From Isoetes taiwanensis (taxonomy: Eukaryota; Streptophyta; Lycopodiopsida; Isoetales; Isoetaceae), in the NCBI GenBank assembly GCA_021234155.1, contig JAJEKV010000062.1:6912432-6976431 (forward strand): a stretch of DNA of 64,000 nt. Reading direction: 5' to 3'. The translations under genes and the position numbers were made by a program. The notes beneath the pieces were generated by a model. The model made no database searches and had not been told where the DNA came from. It was given only the letters and a program-made list of their open reading frames with translations. Below, piece after piece: positions 10,997 through 24,159 of the stretch; the stretch's first letter is position 1, and every line of letters starts with the position of its first letter.

Positions 10997-11709
10997 ATTG
11001 AAGTATGATTATCTTAAAATTGTCAGAGTTTCAATTCATGAAATCTGGTGATACATATATGCTCATGAAGCAGTTGGTTCTTTATGGCAGTAACACATAA
11101 GAATCATGCAGGGTCTTCCGATTCACTGTGCTTTAATTCAAGCAGTTTGGCTTTTGAGCTCCTTCAGGTTCTAAATTTCTTTCAAGTAAATAACTCGTGG
11201 TTTTGCTTCCAGTCCTCTACTAGCAACAACGATTTAAGATGTTGCAGACTAAGATGTTGCCTTAGTCGTTGTTTTCCTATTAGTTTAGTTTGTTTTCTTT
11301 CCATTCAAGAAGTGGGGATTTGGGCTGGTTTGGGAGCTGCAGAAGCCATCTGCTTTGAACAAATATTGAAGTATGATTATCTTAAAATTGTGAGAGTTTC
11401 AATTCATGAAATCTGGTGATACATATATGCTGATGAAGCAGTTGGTTCTTTATGGCAGTAACACATAAGAATCATGCAGGGTCTTCCGATTCACTGAGCT
11501 TTAATTCAAGCAGTTTGGATTTTGAGCTCCTTCAGGTTCTAAATTTCTTTCAAGTAAATAACTCGTGGTTTTGCTCCCAGTCCTCTACTAGCAACAACGA
11601 TTTAAGATGTTGCAGACTAAGATGTTGCCTTAGTTGTTGTTTTCTATTAGTTTAGTTTGTTTTCTTTCCATTCAAGAAGTGGGGATTTGGGCCATCTGCT
11701 TTGAACAAA
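10997..11709 (+). repeat. Two-copy 368-bp tandem duplication
   Basis: ATTGAAGTATGATTATCTTA starts at 10997 and at 11365. The copies are almost identical for over 300 bp (for example GGGTCTTCCGATTCACTG, GCAACAACGATTTAAGATG). Copy 2 has small deletions near its end. The low divergence suggests a recent local duplication. The frames inside are not conserved as protein. Confidence 0.93.
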
Positions 11710-14560
11710 CATGTGAAGACATCCCTTTTGAGTACTGTTTGCTTGCCCATTTTCATTGATCATAGCAAGGAATCACTTTCGCTGGGTAAAAATGCAGCAA
11801 GAGGCATTGCTTTTTTATAAACGTTCTTAAGGGAGCTATGGAAAGGCTACGATGTTAGGTAGGTTTCTTCATAGAATTTGCTCAAGGAAAATTATAGCAG
11901 TAGATCCATGCTTTCCTTTAACCCTGTTCAATTTTTTTTCCTAAATCATTCTCTTCTTTTTGCAGTTTGAAACTGCGCAACTCATCGAAAAAGCTTGACA
12001 ACTTGCTTTATTATCATGATATTGAGGTAAAATAAGTTCTAGATTTATGGCATAGATTGTTACGAACTCCCATGCAGGCCCAAAGAAGTCTCTCTTTTGA
12101 CGGTGCAGTGCATAGCTGGTCTTGCTTTTCTTGCTGCAACTGTGGTAAGTTCAGGTGCAAAGTCTATGTAACGCGTTAATTAGTCATTTATCTGGGGCAT
12201 GTCGAGATTGTTGCTATAGATGCTGATGACTGTGGCATCTGTGCATCCTCGTTTAAGGGGGGCTTTGAATCGAGCTGATACACGTGCTGTATCTTCAGAT
12301 AGCTAAGCAAGGGAAGAGTCAATGCGCATTTATTGTTGTGTTCAACGAGTATTGTATTATCTTTAGATTTGGCATAGAGCAGGAGCACTCAAATCGCTGA
12401 AGTCGTAATTTATGATTCAACATAACTCTCCTCCTTTCAGAGCATCTTTCAGCAAGCATATTGTGTGGTGGCCATTGGTTTAGGTTGACAGTCTTACGTT
12501 TTTTAGCAGAAGATAATATGGACAAGCAGAAGCCTTATTATTCCAAATCTTAACATGCTTGGTAGTTGGTTCTTAACATAAGCCTTATTGATCCAGTTTC
12601 TAATACTTGAAATAAGGGATGATTTAAGCTGCGATTTAACAGGTCACAGCAGGTTGGTGAGTTCAATTCTTTTTATGAGATCAACATGCTATGTATGGTC
12701 TATTGTTAGTAGTACGTGTCCGATAGAGCGTGATATAGATTATGCTGAGGATGACATGAGATATGTAAATATCATAGATATTCATATTATTTTATTGGTT
12801 TTCTAATGTTTCTTTAAGGGTGGTTGAATCCTTTAAATACTTTTGGCGGGAGGAAACCATTTCTATGAACAATTGGATCAGATATTTGGACACAATCAGT
12901 CACTTGGTTTGAGCACTTTTGCATTCATATTTTTGATTTGTAAACGCCAAGCACCATTTAGCTACAGAGGCCTAGACTTCGTCCCATGCAAGGTAAATAA
13001 GTTACTGGAATGCATTGCAAGACAAAGGTTCTTTTGAATCCCTTTATGGGAACCTGGGAAACAAATAATGGAAGCCTTGAAATTGCCAGGGGAGTCTTTG
13101 AAATAAAACAATTGCTAATAAGGATGGCAATGGTGAGTTGTTTGATGGTCTAAATATTGTTGGAAATAAGCCCTCCACATTAGATGTAGATGCAAGCAAT
13201 TTGCTTGACCTCTTTCAATAATCATCAAAGAATGAAAAGACTAAGTCATATTCTCCAATCAATCTTCTACTAATTAATGGAAAAGTAATTGGTTAAAATT
13301 AGAATAACTTGACGAATGGAAAAGTACTTGGTTAAAATTAGAATAACTTGACGTTTGTAAACGTATTTTAACAACATTGTTTTGGTTCTAAGCAAAACTT
13401 TAAGGAACAAAGTAACTATACATTGTTGGAAAATAACTATATATCTAAGAAAGGAACATAAATAAGATATGCAAGAATATATGATGCAATTATAGAAAAA
13501 AAAAGCCCAAACAATGCTTTTTACAAATTGCTAATATGCCAAACCTAAGGACTACCATAAAGTAAAATCATTTTCTACATTAAGGTGAAGCAGGGCACCT
13601 ATACTCCTTTAAAGATGGTGAAATGGAGCATCTATAGTTCCACACTTGGTGAAGTTGGGCACCTATACTGCAGCATGAATAAAGGGAAGGAGAATCCCCT
13701 TAAAGGCAACTATTGGACCAGGGGGAGAGGGGGGATGTTGCCCACCAATGCTAGACACTTGGCCCCAATATTGTCCAAGCAATGCTGGGCAATTCCCTAG
13801 TATCTAAATAATGATGTGTGGTGTATTTGTGATCTTGCCTATTGAGAATGTAAGCCCATTTAGTGCAATTTGATAATGTAAGAATGGCTGCCATTAAGTT
13901 GATGGTTTGTTTTGTGCCGTGGATTGGATATAGTTTCTAATATCCTGATATTCTATTCATTTAGCTCATGAAGAAGATTAGTTGCTGAAGTTTTTAAATA
14001 TGTTAACCTGCATGGCTAGCACGAAGCTGGGCATGCATGTTGCAAGATTTCTATAAATGAAGGTCTTTAGACCATTCACATCTTTAATGGTTACCAACAG
14101 TGTTGTATGCTGTCAGATGTGGTCTTTAGCATTTGTTACACACCGATCTAGCCTTATGCAACCTTTTTTGGGGGCATAAAATGTAGGGGCATAAAAGATA
14201 GGGCTTAAGATCATATGTTCGGATCATGGCGTGAATGAGAATGCTCCGCTCATCCTACAATTTCCATTTCTACTCCATTTTGAGGTAATCCAAACAATAA
14301 GCTTCTAAATTTCCATTTCTACTCCATTTTAAGATATGTAATCCAAACAATAAGCAAGTTCAAATGCTAAATAGTTATGTAACTTTGTAGAGTGGAAAAA
14401 CAGGTCTAGATTTTGTATGTTAAACATGCAACACATTTACGCCTCTAGGGAATTTTTGAGAACCCTAGAGGGAATGAGGGATGTCTAGATGTTATGAAGT
14501 TATTATGGAGTCTTAACATCGGAACTTGATGTCAGTATTCTAAATTAATACGAACTCCAC
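11710..14560. other. Unannotated intron/intergenic-like sequence
   Basis: I see isolated splice-bounded open segments but no recognised family: 11964-12026 (AG|TTTGAAACTG to GAG|GTAAAA), 12078-12144, and 12843-12990 ending CAAG|GTAAAT. A short direct repeat (GGAAAAGTA(A/C)TTGGTTAAAATTAGAATAACTTGACG) lies at about 13278-13353. These might be remnants of a host gene, but nothing supports a named product. Confidence 0.4.
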
Positions 14561-14569
14561 ATCATTTGC

Positions 14570-14870
14570 ATAGGGAAATTGGAAAATCTCAAGGAATTTT
14601 GATAGAATCTCAATTGATCTTGCAATAATTTGGTGGAACGTTAAGAAATCTTGGAGAATCTAGAGAAACTAGTTAGAGTAAGGATAACATTAAATAAATA
14701 ATACCTGAGAATGTTAAGGAATCTAGAGGATCTTAGGGAATCCATGGGAATGACGAGAGAATCTTTGAGAATTTAAGGGAATCCAAGGGAATCTTCATAA
14801 AATCTTTGAGAATCATAAAATATTCATAAAATGAATATTTTTAAAAGCTTTGAGAATATAATCAAATCAT
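14570..14870 (+). repeat. Remnant of GAATCT array
   Basis: Degenerate GAATCT/GAATTT cores (for example GGGAATCCATGGGAATG, GAATCTTTGAGAATTTAAGG) at roughly 10-11 bp spacing, without the conserved head or ends of a Y element. It is probably an old, eroded copy. Confidence 0.6.
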
Positions 14871-15155
14871 GATGGCTATCAAAAACTTTTGCATGAGATG
14901 ATACAACTCCAGTTTAATCTAAATTTAGCTTGATTTTTTTATTTCTCTGTAGCCAATAGGATACAATCTTTAATTTCTAACATTCTTGCTAAATGCAAAA
15001 TTATCAGTTCGTGTGTGGATTTTAACTTCTTACTTGATTTTCATTGCTGTAGTGTAATCTTATCTTAGAAAGATGGGTACATGTATGATTCAAACTAGCT
15101 ATACATTTTCGTTTCATCCCATTTTATTTTATCCCATTGATAGTACAAAAACTTG

Positions 15156-17940
<2,785 letters not shown>

Positions 17941-17942
17941 TA

Positions 17943-18020
17943 CAAGTTTTTGTACTATCACTGGGTCTATGAACTATGGTTTATGAACATCTGGGAGCAA
18001 AATGCAAGATTAAAAATAGC
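17943..18020 (+). repeat. Family X terminal segment
   Basis: ACAAGTTTTTGTACTATCAC followed by GGGTCTATGAACTATGG and GAACATCTGGGAGCAAAAT. The same wording recurs at 36151-36225, 36590-36650, 36945-37070 and 58848-58930. It shares the end motif CAAGTnnTTGTACTAT with the Y elements, so the families may use related ends. Confidence 0.65.
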
Positions 18021-18237
18021 ACAAAGAACAATATGCATCTATCCCAAAGTCATGAAGTTTTAAGCTCCGGCTTCCCGTGGACGTTAAAACCCATTATTAT
18101 TATTATTATAAACTCTTTGCCCAATAGCCATTCAATGAAGCTCAATATTGTTTATGGGGATATTATTTTGGTTAAGAAATAAATAAAAAAGAAAAAAAAA
18201 TACCATAAACAACCACAAGAATGAAATTTAAAATTTC

Positions 18238-18363
18238 TTTTCCAATCATCAGAAATCTGAACGACACATCTCCAGGTACAACTTCGCTGGGTAAAATTTC
18301 TTTTCCAATCATCAGAAATCTGAACAACACATCTCCAGGTACAACTTCGCTGGGTAAAATTTC
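18238..18363. repeat. Two-copy 63-bp in-frame tandem duplication
   Basis: TTTTCCAATCATCAGAAATC begins at 18238 and 18301; the copies differ at one or two bases. On the minus strand an open frame (18172-18390) reads EILPSEVVPGDVLFRFLMIG twice. The VPGDV wording recalls the actuator region of P-type ATPases, but it is too short to assign. The surrounding 18020-19394 holds no other recognisable gene. Confidence 0.8.
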
Positions 18364-19408
18364 GTGCTTGAAAAATTGCCCTCTGCCCAAGGGCGATTGA
18401 TTTTGCTGTTGCTTATCCAGATATGGTAGGCCTCATCCCATGTACTATTGACATAAGTATCTAGCTTCCATTATAGATAGCTTTCTACAGGAATGTCAAA
18501 TAAGTCTGGAAAGTGTAGGTCCCTAAACGTGAAAATTAGTTAAGCGTCCAAAAGAAATTGGAATTTAGAAGATTGACCGGAAACAACATAAGAGCAAAAA
18601 GGTAGAACGAATTTTACCTAGTTGGAATCAAGATTTAGGGTTGAATACAAAACCTGCATAAATTAATGGCCCAACCCAAGAATTATACAAAGTCTATTAT
18701 AGTCAATTGTATTTAGGGATGAAGTCAAGTTGTTGATATGTCTTGCATGGGCATTCTAGATAATCAACACAGTCAATTGTATTTAGAAACTGTATTTAAG
18801 AACATAGACATAGAAAGGTTTGTCTATCATGAATATTAAAGGAAAATTATGTGAAGGTTATTGATAGGATGATTGGTGATCTCCGTCTCTCCTCCTTGTT
18901 ATTTTATTGGTAAATGCTATATGGCATTTTCATATGTCTTAATATTTACAATGATTCTTGTTGGGAGCTATGCTCATCTCATCAAGAGAGAGGAAGTCTC
19001 AACTACAACTTGTTACATTGTGTAGGTTACATATTAGCTAGATGTCTTACAATTGCATCTTGTTCCAGATCCAGCTTTGAAAACAATGGTTTAGATAAAA
19101 GTGAACATTTTTAGTGGAAATTCTATGTTATTTCCTCATAGGGCTAGCTCCATATATGCCACTTAATTTCTGTGCTTTTGACCTGTGAGTCTTCTACAAT
19201 AGTGGGGCTCGGATATGAAAAAGGGTTGCATGTCTCATGATAGAACTTTGAAGGATCAAGGAACCATTGGCAAAAAAAGACATCTGTAAAAAGCCAGAGT
19301 CATCTGCAAATGATGGAAGAGGGCAATTTTAAAGGTAAGGCCATCGAGCTATGTTTATCATAGCTAAGACGAAAAGGAATGATGTCTAATCCACTGTTCA
19401 TGGGATTT

Positions 19409-19827
19409 TTTTTTTTGAAGGATGAAAGCCAGAAAGTTTATTAATCAGAGAAAAAGTACAAAATTTACATGTCTCATCTAACTGTGTAAGCACACAGAGA
19501 TGCTACAGGAGCACGAGCCTGGAGTACAATGTACTTACTCCGGAATAGGAGACTAATGATAAGAATCAATTCGAAGATACTGAATCCAGATGCGTTCCAC
19601 TAGTTTTGAGTCAAGGGAAGAACACTCGTAGGCTGTCAATATCTTTTTCTGCGCCACTGTAATAACACTGTGTGCAGATGAATAAATGCCCTGAAAGATG
19701 TGGTGTCTGCGACGCTCCCATATCGACCATAGGAGCCAAGCGGAACCAAGATGAAATGCCCTTTATTTAGCTGGAGGCCATGCGTTGGGATAGGACGCCA
19801 AAAGGATGCATCGGTAGTCCAATGTAT
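19409..19827 (-). mobile_element. 5'-truncated LINE (L1-type) insertion with target-site duplication
   Basis: On the minus strand this is the 3' end of a LINE. A frame containing HLGSAWLLWSIWERRRHHIF resembles the zinc-finger/C-terminal tail of plant LINE ORF2. It is followed by a short 3' UTR with AATAAACTTTCTGGC and an oligo-A tail, seen as the T run at 19406-19416. Perfect 14-bp duplications TGTTCATGGGATTT flank it (19395-19408 and 19828-19841). It lacks the reverse transcriptase and endonuclease, so it cannot move by itself. The intact duplication suggests a relatively young insertion. Confidence 0.88.
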
Positions 19828-20119
19828 TGTTCATGGGATTTGAAACAATACTTAGGAGCTTATCACCAGTAGGGTACACTATTGACTGTTTATTAGATAG
19901 GTTGTTCCCTTCATAATTCTGACGGCCCTTAACTCCCATAGAATAAATAATAAGCGCACTTCCACAACCTCAGATATAAGCAAAATAAGAGGGTTGCAAG
20001 GCAAATTACCAGACAACATCTTTTGACTGGTTGCTTGTTAGCTGACCCAGATTGGCAAAGAATAAATTCATGGATACCCATGAATATTGATGAGGAAAGG
20101 CATACTTGGTATGCTCAGA

Positions 20120-20265
20120 TCCTGAAGATGTTAAAAGAATCTACATAGATTCATAGAGAATCTAGGCAAATCATGTAGAGCAATATTGGGATAATCTTTG
20201 ATAATGAAATTTAAGGGAATATTTCTACATTCTCTAAGATCTTATAAAGTTGCTGATAATATAAC
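20120..20265 (+). repeat. Remnant of GAATCT array
   Basis: A few GAATCT cores (AAAAGAATCTACATAGATTC, GAGAATCTAGGC) and GGGATAATCTTTGATAATG match the wording of the larger arrays. It is a short eroded piece. Confidence 0.5.
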
Positions 20266-20301
20266 TTACTTAATTTATACTTGAGATGTACAGATTCTTG
20301 C

Positions 20302-20341
20302 TGAGGGAGTTCTAGTGTCACAAGCTACTAGAACTCCCTCA
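20302..20341. other. Perfect 15-bp hairpin, 10-nt loop
   Basis: TGAGGGAGTTCTAGT (20302-20316) and its exact reverse complement (20327-20341) are separated by GTCACAAGCT. It lies about 1.3 kb beyond the last exon of the minus-strand Helitron gene block. Neither side shows a canonical CTRR terminus within 10-12 bp, so assignment as the Helitron 3' hairpin is unproven. Confidence 0.8.
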
Positions 20342-21670
20342 AAACTTGACATTTGTTATTTAGAAACATCATGTCTACATTATCAAACCTCCGGCTGGGA
20401 TCAAATGATGCTACTATTTGAAATTTAATTCTACTATGCCTTGAACCATTTCAAAACTCGCGAAGTTTGTTTGAAACATGTTTCATTTTTTATTGGATTC
20501 TCCAATCTCACCCTTGATCCTCTTAGGTTCCTTAAAATTTCACAATGGTCCTCATAGATTACTACAGGATTACACTGATGGGGCAAGCATGAAGGAGGAC
20601 GAATGAGTAACAAGGTTTCTAATATTCGAGGTGTTCCAAACATTTATCAACATTTTTTTTGGTTTCTAACATTCACTTTTTTTTTGTTCAACAACGTCTA
20701 AATCTTGTAATTGGCACTGACATGTTTATGCACCAGATGATTTACGGCATTTCATTCTATAGGCTAAGTACTCTTTCCTTCTTACTTAATTTGTTTTTAT
20801 AGCAAAAATAATATCACAATTACAGAGTTCTGTCGACCGACATGCAATCAATGTTCCTTGAAGAGAGAGTTTTGTCGAAAATAAAACATAGTTATTTGCG
20901 ACTCATCTATTCTACATTTGTAATTTTGCCACAAATGTGTGAGTTTTATGAGTTTTGTCGAAAATTAATTACGAATCGTTGTATTCTACATCTGTAAGTT
21001 TACCACAAATGTCTGAGCTTCATTTGGATGTGATTCGTGAGGATCCTCTTTACATTCATGAGTATCATCTTTACACTCTTTTGCCAAAGCATCATTTGAA
21101 AATTGCATTTGTTGTTGGTGATAAAAAAGATAAGGTAAGCACGCTCTTACCTTTAACGTTCTTATCAACAATAGAATAAAAAAGTGATTGTGAATACATC
21201 TTTCCACTACAAATATTATATCCCTATGGAGAAAAGTCTATCATCAATTGTTTGAAGTGATTTTAAGCATGTGTGATCTAACATAGAAAATTTTTTCCAA
21301 AACAAACCAGAATGTATATGTCAAGTTACATCCATTTTTTAATCTTTTAAAGATAATAGAGACAATATCATTGTTTTAAAGTCGAAGAGTTCAGACATAG
21401 ATAAACAAAACTCACAAATTGATGTTACACATGCATAAACAACTGCTCACATTGTTCACATTGTAACAAATGGTCATGCTAAGAATAATATACTCATTTT
21501 TTTCTTAGATAGAACAGACAATATATACATTATATTTTTATGACTATATGCTAGTTCAGCTGTACCCAGTATCGTTCAAAATTGATGCTCATATACACTA
21601 TAAGCAGCCTCGTTACAAAATAGCTGCATACTTGTCACTTTCTACAGTCACACTACAGTGACATGAGTCT

Positions 21671-22441
21671 CTACTGATCGTTTGTTGTTGCTGGCGGTGC
21701 CAATTCTGATATATGACCGTCTGATACTGGTGCCGGTGGTGCCATGAGATTGTCTGCTGCTGATGCGCTGCTACCTTGCGCCAAGAACTGTGTAGATCAT
21801 CATACGTTAGTTTGTTCGTTTTATACAGCTTTTTCATTTATAAATTCAAGTGGCAAGCTGAAATACCTCACTGTAACTGTGCGGTTCGAATAACAACATT
21901 TTCACCATACCAGCCATCCAGTCTACACGCACTATAAACATACCAGACCACTCAAATGATCCATAGGGTAAGTATCGATGAAGAAGATTGTGAATGAGGT
22001 AACGAGGACAGCGTGTGTGCGCACTTTCTAATTCTGTGAATATTGCCTCTGGGAAAACACGATCCTTTATAAAACCCCTGAATATCTGTTCTTCTGTTCC
22101 CTCAATCCAACCACACTTCACATATGACGTCCCACTTGGAGATTCTTGCATTGCAACACAGAAATATTTTTCGTTGTTCTTGTTGCTTTTAGTTACAGCT
22201 ATGACATCAGGTGCCATTGGAAGTCCCATTCTGTCGCCACCTTCAGAAAAATACCGATGTCAGTGTGCAAACAATCAGATTCAAACAGTATGCTTGATTA
22301 AGTTATACAGATTTTTCGAAATTTCCATTTGGTCTGCATTTTTAGACCACAACTAGAAGAACAGATGTAATTTTTTCGGTACCTCTTTCTTCACCGTTTG
22401 AATTCCGATCTGTGCAATTGCCATCTTCATCTTGTTTCCTT
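21671..22441 (-). CDS. Helitron-linked protein of unknown function, C-terminal exons
   Basis: Three exons join in phase: about 22441-22383 (ending GAAGAAAGAG|GT), 22240-21867 and 21787-21671 (TAG stop), with GT-AG introns. The encoded order is an acidic linker (QDEDGNCTDRNSNGEERG), a ~120-residue globular region (GLPMAPDVIAVTKSNKN, KYFCVAMQESPSG, FIKDRVFPEAIFTELESAH, RYLPYGSFEWSGMFIVRV), and an Ala/Pro/Ser-rich tail (SSASAADNLMAPPAPVSDGH). No frame disruption is visible across the joins. I do not recognise the domain. It is on the same strand as the RPA-like and helicase genes, about 1.7 kb downstream. A further upstream exon may exist near 22450-22565 (RGTYMLLPLENNHQNW). It may be a Helitron accessory protein or a captured host gene. 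Confidence 0.55.
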
Positions 22442-24159
22442 ATATATTAATCAGTATGTGTAGTAGCCGGCTCACATAAAGACTTGTCACATTGCTTTCT
22501 TTTCCAATTTTGATGATTGTTTTCCAGTGGCAGCAGCATGTAAGTGCCACGTTCAATACTACATCTAGAACAATATAGGTTCCACGCTTGAATGTAATTA
22601 ATTTACTGCCAGCATTAAATCAGCCGATTTTTAACCACTTGTCATGTGTAGTCCTTATCTATCAAATAAGCAACATGCCGTGACACATATATTCTCATAA
22701 ATTCTTCCAATTTAGATGTTCAAAGTCTCACCATGCTCAAGGGGTGATCGATAATACTGTGGAATCAAATTTTGCAACTATTCAGCCTCAATTACTTCAA
22801 CTCGCAACTTTCATTTTCCTGTTTTTCCTCAAACACCTTTGTGGCAATAATTCTTTAAAGTTTGAGTTAGTTGCGAATAAAAGCCAACCTAACTTAAACG
22901 ACCAAAGATCTAAATTCTGGCCATTCATGATAAGTTCTGCAAGCGTTTCTATCATAAACCTTTTAACAATGCTACGCGCCTATTACCATAAACATTCATA
23001 AGGTTGACTAAACCTTCCACAATTTAAACAACTGAAATTTGTCATGATCATCAGTTGTGGATGATATCTATAGAATATCAGTTCTGCTTTTGTCGAAAAA
23101 TAGTGAGGTTACTTGAAGATGTTATCTCTTCGATTGTTATTGATCTTAGATTATTGTGTTTGGTCAAAATAATGTCTATTGTGTTCCAATCATGACTCGT
23201 CCTTTTAAAATTCATATAAGCAGCAACCGAAATCTAAAATATACATTACATCTGAAATGTTTTAACAGTCAGCCATCACAGCTGCAATACCTCAAGTCTT
23301 GTATTTACAAATTTACCAAATGAATTACGTTCCTGAACATGGTCATGGAAGGATGTGTATTGCTCTGACCAGAGCCAAATGCACTATTGCTATGACCAAC
23401 ACCAAAGCAGCCATTATTACATCTTCTGCATGAAAACCTGTTGATGTCCCATGCCCTCAAGATGCATGCATGTGTTGCTGATGTGCTGGCAGTGGTCTCC
23501 TACGGCATCCAAGCTGGGGCATCTCTGCATTATAATTGAAAACTGGACATGTAGCCAGCGAAGACATGCAAACATTTTGCAATTGGTAGTTTAGACAATC
23601 CAAAAAATTGCAGAATCCAAAAAAAAATTTACATAAAACCACGGATGTCCACCTGCCTGCAAATAGAGGATGTCACAGCTTAAACAAATGTGCAGGCTCA
23701 ATTTCGAAACCCGATTACAGTCTAGCAGTCATTTCTATACAATGCTAAAAGTGTGAAGGAATTTTACACAGTTTTGGCGCAGCATTAAAGATGCAAAAGT
23801 ATCAACAAAAGATTCAAATTGCCATAGCTTTCAAGTAGTTAATACTATGTCCAACTTCAGTGCTCTTGCCTCCAAGAGATCAAGAAAGGCGCACAGAAAC
23901 AAAGTCATGTTCCTAATCCAGCAGCCCTTGAACTGTTAGCACAAATGCAACTATCTGGAAAGAAGCCATCTGCTACGACATCATAGGCATTGTCCACATT
24001 CCCTAGAGTACGCGTAAAATGGAACTATATATGTTCTTCTATTATCGTACTCTCAATATTTACAAAGGATCCATAATAGTACCATTGAAAAAAGAAAACA
24101 CTATTACTACTATTTATATACTGTCATACTCTTCTTTTCTTCGTTCAAATCTAACTGTA
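22442..24159. other. Intergenic/intron stretch within Helitron block
   Basis: No exon could be linked with confidence. A plus-strand frame at about 23260-23430 contains HGRMCIALTRAKCTI, which resembles helicase motif VI wording but stands alone. A possible minus-strand exon (22450-22565) may belong to the unknown gene downstream. Confidence 0.4.

Noticed and set aside
18172-18390. P-type ATPase exon (VPGDV)
   Set aside because: The motif appears because of a 63-bp tandem duplication and has no flanking ATPase wording such as the DKTGT region.
20302-20341. Helitron 3' terminus
   Set aside because: The hairpin is perfect but no CTRR end or A|T insertion boundary can be seen; reported only as an unexplained hairpin.
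23260-23435. Plus-strand helicase motif VI (HGRMCIALTRAK)
   Set aside because: A single ~55-residue open segment on the strand opposite to the Helitron genes, with no other helicase motif around it; most likely chance or a tiny remnant.
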